Assembly (NCBI GenBank): GCA_910584935.1
Contig: CAJUDU010000062.1
Span: forward strand, 1 to 13,467
Origin: an uncultured Butyricicoccus sp.
GTDB lineage: Bacteria > Bacillota > Clostridia > Oscillospirales > Butyricicoccaceae
Direction: 5' to 3'
DNA length: 13,467 nucleotides
Position 1 is the first letter of the stretch; the number at the start of each line of letters is the position of its first letter. Below are positions 1 to 6,365 of the stretch, piece after piece. The position numbers were made by a program, and so were the translations under genes. Below the pieces are notes generated by a model, which saw only the letters and a list, made by a program, of their open reading frames with translations, ran no database searches and was not told the DNA's origin.

Positions 1-50
1 GCGAACACTAGCACCTGAAGCTAGCGCGTCTGCCATTCCGCCACATCTGC
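1..50 (-). tRNA. tRNA-Leu (CAG anticodon), 5' part only
   Basis: The minus strand from position 50 reads as the first part of a leucine tRNA: acceptor 5' half GCAGATG, D-arm region GGCGGAATGGCAGACGCG, then an anticodon stem CTAGC/GCTAG around a loop with anticodon CAG (complement of 15-17). The variable arm, T-arm and acceptor 3' half lie outside the window. The arrangement closely matches bacterial tRNA-Leu(CAG). It follows the next tRNA-Leu by only 14 nt, so both are probably cut from one precursor. Confidence 0.88.
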
Positions 51-64
51 ATATGGTATAAACT

Positions 65-149
65 TGGTGCGGGTAACAGGACTTGAACCTGCACGCCTTA
101 CGGTACCAGAACCTAAATCTGGCGCGTCTGCCAATTCCGCCATACCCGC
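65..149 (-). tRNA. tRNA-Leu (UAG anticodon)
   Basis: A complete class II tRNA of 85 nt including an encoded CCA (complement of 65-67). The acceptor stem pairs GCGGGTA (149-143) with TACCCGC (75-69), the discriminator base is A, and the anticodon stem CCAGA/TCTGG encloses a loop with TAG (complement of 113-115). The long variable arm ACCGTAAGGCGT and the T-loop GTTCAAGTC are visible. It is the first gene of the tRNA-Leu pair after the promoter at 172-200. Confidence 0.97.
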
Positions 150-171
150 ATAGCACTTTATACTGTAGTTA

Positions 172-200
172 ATTATATCATATAAGATTTACTTTGTCTA
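172..200 (-). promoter_or_regulatory. sigma-A-type promoter of the tRNA-Leu pair
   Basis: On the minus strand, -35 TAGACA (200-195, 5/6 to consensus) and -10 TATAAT (177-172, perfect) are separated by exactly 17 nt. The -10 ends 22 nt before the first base of tRNA-Leu(UAG). Position, spacing and match make this a convincing promoter. Confidence 0.82.
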
Positions 201-219
201 GAGGAAAATCAAAAATTTC

Positions 220-259
220 AAAGCAACAGCATTTGAAATAAAGCAACAGCATTTGAAAT
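220..259. repeat. 20-bp perfect tandem duplication
   Basis: The 20-bp unit AAAGCAACAGCATTTGAAAT occurs twice back to back (220-239 and 240-259) with no spacer. It lies just upstream of the tRNA promoter, in the AT-rich space after the NYN gene. It may be a replication-slippage duplication; no function is visible. Confidence 0.9.
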
Positions 260-355
260 TATGAAGGACACACAAAATCACGACCAAAAACAGAATTATG
301 ATATCACTTAAAAAATTAAAATCATATTATTTACTGCTTAAAACCAAACTTAAAT

Positions 356-372
356 AAAGCCTTTGTGGCTTT
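356..372 (-). terminator. weak hairpin downstream of the NYN gene
   Basis: On the minus strand AAAGCC and GGCTTT form a 6-bp stem around a 5-nt loop, followed by a T-rich but interrupted tract (ATTTAAGTTTGGTTTT). It lies about 120 nt past the NYN stop codon and is the only terminator-like structure before the tRNA promoter. The short, AT-containing stem makes this uncertain. The rest of 201-489 shows no gene. Confidence 0.33.
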
Positions 373-489
373 TAACCACTCACAAACCCACCAGCTTTCA
401 GCCAGTTATGGATAAATTACGTTTTCTCCTTCAATCTTTAAATGCTGCTGCCTTAATACAAAGCGCAAAAACAAATTTTTCGATTGCTA

Positions 490-1872
490 TTATCGTTTTA
501 GTTCTATGCCAACATCGCCATCTTCATTGATGACAAGTTTCATAGGACGGATATGTTTTTCATAAAATTGCTTTCGTTCTGCAGCATCCATATGAATACG
601 AGTTGTCTGCAATGCTTCATCAAGCATAATATTAACATTCAGATGTAGCGCTTCATTCAAATGCTGATTGAGTTGCCTAAATAATGCAATTTGTTTGATA
701 TCTTCTGCATTTCCCGAATAGAAGTCATCTATATAACAATAAAAAATTTCAGATTCAACCAAAGCATTTTTCATATCGGGACCGCATTTTTCTCGTTCTA
801 TCATCACTAAGAAGCGAGCATCCGGCATAGAGGAAATCAGCCCCCAATAATCAGAATCACTAGATACAATAATAAACGAATCCACATAATTTCTGTAATG
901 CTCTTGACACGCCCGGGCAGTCAGTTTGATATCCACAAGGGATTTGTTTTGTTTCACCCGTTCGACCATCATATGTTCCACTGGGATTTGTGTGAATTGC
1001 TCCAAAGTCTTCCACGCCTCAACTGTGTGTATATCATCAAAAAGAATGATAGATGTAATTTTTTGCGTATACGCACTATCAAGGTTTTTAAAAGTTGCAC
1101 ATAATTTATAGGGATCGGAATTTTCACAATCCACCACGACAACAACTTTATTGCTGCTGTTGATGTAATCATAAATACTGCCCTTAATATAATTCCCGAC
1201 ATCAGATACTTTGCTTTGTTCCGCAAAATAATCGCCATGCCAAGCATAGAGCAAAGAAGCAAACTTTTTATCATTATAAAGGATATTGCCTGCATCGCGT
1301 GGCTGCCAGTTAATATATACTTGATAGGGATACACCGAAAGATTGGAATAATAAAGGACAGCAGCTTCTTTTGTTCCCGCTTCTGTGAGGCCATTGGGCA
1401 TGATAAATAGTTCTCGGATATATTGCCAATTTATCCAAAGCGGAAAAATATCTTTGCAGTTATTAATTCGATCAGAAATAATGCGGTTAATTTCAATAAC
1501 ATGATGCTTTGGTTTTGTACTTGACCGTTTGACAAAACTAATACCATCATCAGAAAGCTGATTCACACTATCCATCGGGATACATTCTGGTATTGTCAAA
1601 ATAGTTTTAAATTCAAACTTCATTTTTTCATTAATTTGCTTATAACCCCGTTCAATCGCTGTTCGAAGGATACATAAATGACGGATAATGCGTGCATTTT
1701 TATCCTTTTCAAGCTGTTCAAACACTTCCATTTTAGGCGGTTCATAATCATTTTCAAAAATACGCTTTGGAACACCTATCAAATAAGCAATTTTAGAAAC
1801 AACATCATAAGTGCTATTTTTATAAAGGATTTTTTCATCAGTTACGGGTACAATTGTTTCTGGAATATCCAT
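490..1872 (-). CDS. NYN-domain (PIN-like) ribonuclease with unassigned N-terminal half
   Basis: A 460-residue protein. Residues about 243-360 form an NYN/PIN-like nuclease domain: strand VVVVVDCEN with D248, later VDIKL with D314, and SSDSDYWG with D339 and D341, the usual acidic residues for metal-dependent RNA cleavage. The first 240 residues, including a WINWQYIRELF segment, and the last 100 were not recognised. No signal peptide or membrane helix is seen, so it should be cytoplasmic. The start follows GAGGTGA by 5 nt. The gene stands alone and is visibly more AT-rich than radA, pta or spoIVA. It lies next to tRNA-Leu genes and has an operator-like repeat on its promoter, which suggests an acquired, tightly repressed gene. 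Nuclease activity is inferred from the motif; a role in RNA turnover, phage defence or a toxin-like process is open. Confidence 0.82.
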   Translation of the reverse strand: MDIPETIVPVTDEKILYKNSTYDVVSKIAYLIGVPKRIFENDYEPPKMEVFEQLEKDKNARIIRHLCILRTAIERGYKQINEKMKFEFKTILTIPECIPMDSVNQLSDDGISFVKRSSTKPKHHVIEINRIISDRINNCKDIFPLWINWQYIRELFIMPNGLTEAGTKEAAVLYYSNLSVYPYQVYINWQPRDAGNILYNDKKFASLLYAWHGDYFAEQSKVSDVGNYIKGSIYDYINSSNKVVVVVDCENSDPYKLCATFKNLDSAYTQKITSIILFDDIHTVEAWKTLEQFTQIPVEHMMVERVKQNKSLVDIKLTARACQEHYRNYVDSFIIVSSDSDYWGLISSMPDARFLVMIEREKCGPDMKNALVESEIFYCYIDDFYSGNAEDIKQIALFRQLNQHLNEALHLNVNIMLDEALQTTRIHMDAAERKQFYEKHIRPMKLVINEDGDVGIELKR

Positions 1873-1951
1873 ATCGTCACCTCGGTATTTTCCTTTTTGA
1901 TAAGTTTTAATTGTTTTTCACTGCGAAAATTGTTACTTATTTTAGCATATC

Positions 1952-1965
1952 ATGAACTTGTTCAT
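1952..1965. promoter_or_regulatory. second palindrome in the NYN leader
   Basis: ATGAACTTGTTCAT has 6-bp arms (ATGAAC/GTTCAT) around 2 nt. It lies in the leader of the NYN gene, a few bases downstream of the larger inverted repeat. It could be a second repressor site. The GAAC/GTTC halves resemble a Firmicutes LexA box, but the spacing is 2 rather than the canonical 4. Confidence 0.4.
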
Positions 1966-1968
1966 ATT

Positions 1969-1991
1969 TCGCTGTACATATTGTACAGCGA
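1969..1991. promoter_or_regulatory. perfect inverted repeat over the NYN -10 box (operator candidate)
   Basis: Two perfect 10-bp arms, TCGCTGTACA and TGTACAGCGA, flank a 3-nt centre. The -10 hexamer of the NYN promoter (1980-1985) lies inside this repeat, so a bound dimeric regulator would block RNA polymerase. The regulator is unknown; none is encoded next to the gene. The half-site TGTACA does not match a spacing I can assign to a named family. Confidence 0.72.
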
Positions 1992-2008
1992 TAATACGGA
2001 AACGTCAA
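1980..2008 (-). promoter_or_regulatory. sigma-A-type promoter of the NYN nuclease gene
   Basis: On the minus strand, -35 TTGACG (2008-2003, 5/6) and -10 TACAAT (1985-1980, 5/6) are separated by 17 nt. The leader to the ATG at 1872 is about 100 nt. The -10 is embedded in a 23-bp inverted repeat. Confidence 0.75.
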
Positions 2009-2326
2009 TGCTTTCTACATAAAACAAAGCATAATAATTTGCATGACAAAAATATGCAAAAATCGCGCTAAACTAATACTTTTGCAATTCTAAATAAATG
2101 TTTTTAAATCAGTAATCTTGCATTTAAAGCATACATTAACCACACTGTTTAAAGATTGCTATATGATTCATATATTATAGCACCGAACAGAAAGAATAAC
2201 AGTGCTTGACAGCGATGGCATAACAGAAGATTGTGCAGTAATATACTTGTTTTTATATCAATGAGATGGTATCTCTCATTATTTCCAACACAATCCTTCT
2301 CTTTCACCACCCCACTTAATATTTTC
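2009..2326. other. AT-rich intergenic stretch without a recognisable gene
   Basis: Between the NYN promoter and the end of radA I see no reading frame with a ribosome binding site, no tRNA-like fold and no strong terminator. A small 7-bp hairpin (2260-2280) lies beyond radA but has no T-run on the radA strand. A TTGACA at 2206-2211 on the plus strand lacks a matching -10. Confidence 0.6.
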
Positions 2327-3685
2327 TTATAGCACTGCCCTGATTGCCTGCATGATATTTTTTACTTTTACAATATTCATTTCCTTCGGGATATTTTCAC
2401 CGATATCCTGTTCTGGAACAATGCAGGTATGGAACCCAAGGCGGTATGCTTCCCAAATTCTTTGCCCAGCGCAGCTAACTGCACGAACTTCCCCAGTAAG
2501 CCCGATTTCACCAAAACTCATAATGCCTTCCGGCATGGGCTTGTCCCGGAAGCTGGATACAATAGCAAAAACCATAGGTAAATCCACAGCCGGTTCATCC
2601 AGCCGCATCCCGCCAACTACATTAACATAAGCGTCACTATTGGATAAAAAAAGCCCTGCCCGTTTTTCAAGAATTGCCAGCAATAATACCATACGGTTAT
2701 AATCCACCCCAGCCGCTGTGCGGCGTGGCACACCAAACGATGTTTTTGCAACCAATGCTTGTACTTCTGCAAGCAAAGGGCGTGTGCCTTCCATCACGCA
2801 GGCAATACAGTTGCCTGGCGCACCAACCGGATGCCCTGCCAGCATGGCTGCGGATGGGTTTTGGACTTCTTTTAATCCACTGTCACTCATTTCAAATACG
2901 CCGATTTCATTGGTAGATCCATAACGATTTTTTGCCGCACGTAAGCAGCGGAATGGCCCCGCGTGTTCCCCTTCAAAATATAGCACGCAATCCACCATAT
3001 GTTCCAATATTTTAGGCCCGGCAAGCGTTCCTTCTTTATTGACATGCCCGACAATGAAAATTGTTACATTGCGCCGTTTTGCATACTGCATCAGCATCAT
3101 CGCACATTCTTTAATCTGTGTCGTCCCGCCAGGCGCTGACTGCAATTCGGCGCGGTACACCGTTTGGACAGAATCCACAATCAAAATATCCGGTTCCAGT
3201 GTATCGGTTTCACTGATAATATGTTCCATTTCAGTTTCGGCAAGCACATAAAGGTTGCCAGAAGAAATGCCAAGACGCGACGCACGCAGGCGGATTTGGC
3301 GCAGGGATTCCTCACCAGAAACATATAGCACCTTTGCACCATGGCACATCTGTTGGCACATTTGCAGCAAAAGCGTGGATTTCCCTATGCCTGGTTCGCC
3401 GCCAACTAGTACAAAAGATCCATGCACCGCGCCACCGCCTAATACGCGGTCCAATTCGCCAATGCCAGATAAAAAGCGTTCCTCACTGCCGGTTTCAATT
3501 TCATCCATGCGCACTGGTTTTGCCGATATCCGTGATGCAGACGGCAATACACTGCGGGTTGCAACCTCTGGCTTGATGGCAAATTCTTTCATGGTATTCC
3601 ACGCCCCACAAGAAGGACATTTCCCATACCATTTGGGGCTTTCATACCCACAATCATCACATAAAAACCGTGTTTTCTGTTTCAT
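2327..3685 (-). CDS. radA: DNA repair protein RadA (branch-migration ATPase)
   Basis: A full-length RadA of 452 residues. A four-cysteine zinc finger comes first (C9, C12, C23, C26), then a RecA-like ATPase with Walker A GGEPGIGKST (95-104) and Walker B DILIVDS (166-172). The RadA hallmark KNRYG is at 252-256, and a Lon-protease-like C-terminal domain fills about 271-452. RadA helps process recombination intermediates by extending heteroduplex DNA. GGAG lies 10-11 nt before the ATG. The gene begins 15 nt after the cwlD stop codon on the same strand, so the two are very probably cotranscribed. No convincing terminator was seen after it. Confidence 0.97.
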   Translation of the reverse strand: MKQKTRFLCDDCGYESPKWYGKCPSCGAWNTMKEFAIKPEVATRSVLPSASRISAKPVRMDEIETGSEERFLSGIGELDRVLGGGAVHGSFVLVGGEPGIGKSTLLLQMCQQMCHGAKVLYVSGEESLRQIRLRASRLGISSGNLYVLAETEMEHIISETDTLEPDILIVDSVQTVYRAELQSAPGGTTQIKECAMMLMQYAKRRNVTIFIVGHVNKEGTLAGPKILEHMVDCVLYFEGEHAGPFRCLRAAKNRYGSTNEIGVFEMSDSGLKEVQNPSAAMLAGHPVGAPGNCIACVMEGTRPLLAEVQALVAKTSFGVPRRTAAGVDYNRMVLLLAILEKRAGLFLSNSDAYVNVVGGMRLDEPAVDLPMVFAIVSSFRDKPMPEGIMSFGEIGLTGEVRAVSCAGQRIWEAYRLGFHTCIVPEQDIGENIPKEMNIVKVKNIMQAIRAVL

Positions 3686-3700
3686 AAATAGATGCTCCGT

Positions 3701-4408
3701 TCAAATAGGGTTTTCGTTCAAATAGGTTTGGTACCCATGGAAGATACAAACTGCCAACCGCTTATGGTACTCAACTTCACAAAGCAATTGTTCTTCCTGC
3801 GGATTGGATAAAAAACCGCATTCTACAATAATAGCAGGGCACTGTAATTTTTTCATTAAGTAGATGCCAGCGGCAGCAGGCTTTGCGCGCCGGATATTAT
3901 GATTTTGAATGCCAGAAATCAAGGTTTCCTGCATCTTCTCTGCTAATGTTTGGCTTTGTTCGTTGTTTTTTGAATAAAAAACCTGTGCACCAAAATATTT
4001 GGGATCTTCAAATTTATTCAGGTGGATGCTTAGGAAGATGGGATTTTTCACTTCATTGGTAATGCGTTCACGCGCTTTGATGTCTGCAACCTTGTTTTCC
4101 CGCACACTGCGCCCCTGCTGATAATCCAGCGCCTGTTCATCCGAGCGGGTCATTGTTACAGGATAACCAAAAAATCCACTCAGTGCCTGCACACTGCGCG
4201 AAATACTTAAATTGATGTCTTGTTCTGACGTGCCATTTACGCCGACTGCACCGCCATCAAAGCCGCCATGCCCAGCATCGATCACAAGCACTGGCAGGCT
4301 TTCTCCATTGCCAAACACATGAACCACCGTAGGCGAAGTGAGCAGCCCAAACAGAAAAAACACACCTGTTGCAGCACATAAAATGGCACACATCCATTTC
4401 CCTTTCAA
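3701..4408 (-). CDS. cwlD: N-acetylmuramoyl-L-alanine amidase CwlD (spore cortex)
   Basis: An Amidase_3 zinc amidase that strips peptide side chains so that muramic-delta-lactam can form in the spore cortex, a mark needed for germination. Motifs seen are VLVIDAGHGGFDGG (first zinc His), SEQDINLSIS, FLSIHLNKF (second His) and IIVECGFLSN with the catalytic Glu. A hydrophobic segment right after the start (CAILCAATGVFFLFGLL) is a signal or anchor. I place the start at a TTG (4408-4406), 7 nt after GGGGAGG (4422-4416). This gives 235 residues, close to Bacillus CwlD. An in-frame ATG at 4501 would add 31 basic, non-hydrophobic residues, lacks a ribosome binding site, and would put the likely -10 box inside the gene. 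radA follows directly. Generic amidase is the alternative name. Confidence 0.85.
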   Translation of the reverse strand: MKGKWMCAILCAATGVFFLFGLLTSPTVVHVFGNGESLPVLVIDAGHGGFDGGAVGVNGTSEQDINLSISRSVQALSGFFGYPVTMTRSDEQALDYQQGRSVRENKVADIKARERITNEVKNPIFLSIHLNKFEDPKYFGAQVFYSKNNEQSQTLAEKMQETLISGIQNHNIRRAKPAAAGIYLMKKLQCPAIIVECGFLSNPQEEQLLCEVEYHKRLAVCIFHGYQTYLNENPI

Positions 4409-4484
4409 AAAACCGCCTCCCCTGAGTTTCCCTTTTCCACAAATGTATGTGCAGGCAGGGGCAAATATGCGGTTTCCTTTATGG

Positions 4485-4513
4485 ATTATACCATATCCCA
4501 CCGTGTTTTAACA
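4485..4513 (-). promoter_or_regulatory. extended -10 promoter of cwlD-radA
   Basis: The minus strand carries TGGTATAAT: a perfect -10 TATAAT (4490-4485) with the TGn extension. The -35 position, 17 nt upstream (TGTTAA, 4513-4508), matches poorly, as is common for extended -10 promoters. It sits about 75 nt upstream of the TTG start and supports that start over the upstream ATG. Confidence 0.58.
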
Positions 4514-4536
4514 GAGGGATGTTTGGTATTGCTTTA

Positions 4537-4565
4537 TTGCATTGCGCCAAGGGTTATGCTAAAAT
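4537..4565 (+). promoter_or_regulatory. promoter of the isochorismatase-like gene
   Basis: A -35 TTGCAT (4537-4542, 4/6) and -10 TAAAAT (4560-4565, 5/6) are 17 nt apart, and the -10 carries the TGC extension. It fires away from the cwlD promoter; the two -35 regions are about 23 bp apart. The gene starts 45 nt downstream. Confidence 0.62.
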
Positions 4566-4610
4566 GAAAACAGCTTGTACCATATTATGATGCGTTGAGG
4601 TGATGCGGAA

Positions 4611-5162
4611 ATGAAAAAACTGCTTGTTGTCGTTGATTACCAGAATGATTTTGTAGATGGCGCATTAGGGTTCCCAGGTGCGGACACATTGGATGAAGGC
4701 ATTGCAAACCTGGCACAAAGCTATCTGGCAATGGGTGACCATGTGTTGTTTACTTTTGATACTCATGGGGAGGATTATCTGAACACTCGTGAAGGCAAAG
4801 CCCTACCTGTACCCCATTGTATCGCGGGTTCTTTTGGCGCCCAGCTCTATGGCAAAACACAAGCGCTTTGTTGTGAAACCTGCGCAAATTCCCAAATCCA
4901 CACGATTTATAAGCGCACGTTTGGTATGGACCCACAAGATGCCCTCCGGCTACGCAAAGACCTTGGCGATGTGGATGAAATTATCATAACTGGTGTTGTG
5001 ACCAATATGTGTGTCATTGCAAATGCTGCCGCATTACAGGCAACATTTCCAGAGGCAGAGATTACCATTGATGCGGTCCTGTGCCGCAGTTTTGCACCAG
5101 AACTGCATGAAAAAGCCCTTGATGTCATGGAAGGAATGCAAATGAATGTTATCCATCGGTAA
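4611..5162 (+). CDS. isochorismatase-family cysteine hydrolase, nicotinamidase-like
   Basis: A 183-residue member of the isochorismatase/nicotinamidase fold. The catalytic triad is visible: D9 in VVDYQNDF, K101 in IYKRTFG and C134 in VTNMCV. D50 and H52 (FDTH) plus H69 (VPHC) match metal ligands of nicotinamidases, which hydrolyse nicotinamide to nicotinate for NAD salvage. The order D-x-H, then H, is right, although one of the usual histidines is not obvious. The family also contains ureidoacrylate and other amidohydrolases, so the substrate is inferred. GAGGTGA (4597-4603) lies 7 nt before the ATG. It has its own promoter and is divergent from cwlD. pta follows after 173 nt with another promoter. 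Confidence 0.85.
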   Translation: MKKLLVVVDYQNDFVDGALGFPGADTLDEGIANLAQSYLAMGDHVLFTFDTHGEDYLNTREGKALPVPHCIAGSFGAQLYGKTQALCCETCANSQIHTIYKRTFGMDPQDALRLRKDLGDVDEIIITGVVTNMCVIANAAALQATFPEAEITIDAVLCRSFAPELHEKALDVMEGMQMNVIHR

Positions 5163-5201
5163 AATGACGGTAAAATTGCGGTTATTTTTTGATTTTTTCT
5201 G

Positions 5202-5230
5202 TTGAGGAAAATTGTCCACAGGTGTATAAT
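5202..5230 (+). promoter_or_regulatory. sigma-A-type promoter of pta
   Basis: A -35 TTGAGG (5202-5207, 4/6) and a perfect -10 TATAAT (5225-5230) are separated by 17 nt. It gives a leader of roughly 100 nt that contains the hairpin at 5276-5305. Confidence 0.68.
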
Positions 5231-5275
5231 AATGATATCCTTGGCAGTGGCGTTTTGACTGCCCTGTTCTGTCCA

Positions 5276-5305
5276 GTTAGCACACCCTATAAAGGGTGCG
5301 CTAAC
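5276..5305 (+). promoter_or_regulatory. 13-bp-stem hairpin in the pta leader
   Basis: GTTAGC-A-CACCCT and AGGGTG-C-GCTAAC pair with a single A/C mismatch around a 4-nt loop (ATAA, 5289-5292). It lies between the promoter and the AAAGGAGA ribosome binding site (5321-5328). No T-run follows on either strand, so it is not an intrinsic terminator. It may stabilise the mRNA 5' end or be an operator or protein-binding hairpin. Confidence 0.62.
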
Positions 5306-5335
5306 TAAAATAAATCGCAAAAAGGAGAAATAAAA

Positions 5336-6310
5336 ATGTTAGAGAACCTGGTAGCAACCCTGAAAGCAAACCCGCGCAAAATCGTATTCACTGAAGGCCC
5401 AGATGCCCGTATCTTGGAAGCTGCTTCCCGCCTGAAAAAAGATGGTATCCTGGAGTCCATCTTAGTAGGCAATGTAGATGAAGTAAAATCTGCGGCAAAA
5501 GCTGGCGGTTTTGACATCGAAGGGCTTGAAATCATTGATCCAGCAACCTTTGACAAAATGGATGAAATGGTTGCAAAAATGGTTGAATTGCGCAAAGGCA
5601 AAATGACCGATGAGCAGTGCCGTGCGGCACTTGCAAAAGGCAATTACTTTGGCACAATGCTGGTAAAAATGGGCTATGCTGATGCTTTGCTGGGTGGCGC
5701 AACTTATTCCACTGCGGATACTGTGCGTCCAGCGCTCCAGATTATCAAAACAAAACCTGGAAGCAAAATCGTATCTTCCTGCTTTATCCTTGTCCGTGAA
5801 GGCAAAGACGGCAGCGAGGAAAAATATGCAATGGGCGATTGTGCCATTAACATTAATCCAGGTGAAGATGATTTAGTAGAAATCGCAATTGAAACCGCAA
5901 ATACAGCCAAGGCATTTGGCATTGACCCGAAGGTTGCTATGCTGTCTTATTCGACAATGGGTTCTGGTAAAGGCGAAACCGTTGACATGATGAAAAACGC
6001 AACGGCAAAAACCAAAGAAGCTGCTCCGGATTTGGCTGTGGATGGTGAGCTTCAGTTTGACGCAGCATTCTCTCCCGTTGTTGCAAAGACCAAGTGCAAA
6101 GGCTCCCCAGTTGCAGGTCAGGCAAATACCTTTATTTTCCCTGATATCAATGCTGGCAACATTGGCTATAAAATTGCACAGCGTTTGGGTGGCTTTGAGG
6201 CTTATGGCCCAATCCTGCAAGGTTTGAATGCGCCAATCAATGATTTGTCCCGCGGCTGCAATGCAGATGAGGTCTATCAAATGGCAATCATCACTGCTGG
6301 TTTGAAATAA
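5336..6310 (+). CDS. pta: phosphate acetyltransferase
   Basis: A 324-residue short-form Pta, the single-domain type usual in Firmicutes (about 325-330 residues). It interconverts acetyl-CoA plus phosphate with acetyl-phosphate plus CoA, the first step of ATP-yielding acetate formation. Family signatures are the N-terminal RKIVFTEGPDARILEAA, the DALLGGATYSTADTVRPAL segment, GDCAININP, and the C-terminal GPILQGLNAPINDLSRGC. AAAGGAGA lies 7 nt before the ATG. The gene is flanked by its own promoter and a strong terminator, so it is monocistronic. The acetate kinase gene, often next to pta, is not in the window. Phosphate butyryltransferase is a less likely alternative. Confidence 0.95.
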   Translation: MLENLVATLKANPRKIVFTEGPDARILEAASRLKKDGILESILVGNVDEVKSAAKAGGFDIEGLEIIDPATFDKMDEMVAKMVELRKGKMTDEQCRAALAKGNYFGTMLVKMGYADALLGGATYSTADTVRPALQIIKTKPGSKIVSSCFILVREGKDGSEEKYAMGDCAININPGEDDLVEIAIETANTAKAFGIDPKVAMLSYSTMGSGKGETVDMMKNATAKTKEAAPDLAVDGELQFDAAFSPVVAKTKCKGSPVAGQANTFIFPDINAGNIGYKIAQRLGGFEAYGPILQGLNAPINDLSRGCNADEVYQMAIITAGLK

Positions 6311-6330
6311 TTTTATCCCTTAAAAGCGGC

Positions 6331-6365
6331 AAAGTGCCGGTCTGGTTGCAGACCGGCACTTTTTT
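6331..6365 (+). terminator. intrinsic terminator of pta, shared with spoIVA
   Basis: GTGCCGGTCTG (6334-6344) pairs perfectly with CAGACCGGCAC (6349-6359) around a 4-nt loop, followed by six T (6360-6365). The flanking AAA/TTT lengthens the stem. On the minus strand the same stem is followed by only three T. The stop codon of the convergent spoIVA (6366-6364) lies in the T-run, so spoIVA message also ends in or through this element. Confidence 0.93.

Noticed and set aside
220..259. CRISPR-like repeat
   Set aside because: Only two copies, directly adjacent with no spacer, and no cas genes.
261..311. A 16-residue plus-strand frame just after the tandem duplication
   Set aside because: No ribosome binding site, very polar low-complexity content, and no context; chance frame in AT-rich DNA.
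1952..1965. LexA (SOS) box
   Set aside because: GAAC and GTTC are 2 nt apart; the Firmicutes consensus needs 4.
2206..2211. TTGACA on the plus strand as a promoter
   Set aside because: The sequence 17 nt downstream (GATTGT) is not a -10 box and no plus-strand gene follows.
2260..2280. Hairpin AATGAGA/TCTCATT as the radA terminator
   Set aside because: Short AT-rich stem with no T-run on the radA strand.
3701..4501. cwlD beginning at the ATG at 4501
   Set aside because: No ribosome binding site, extra residues unlike the family, and a promoter -10 inside the added part; the TTG at 4408 fits better.
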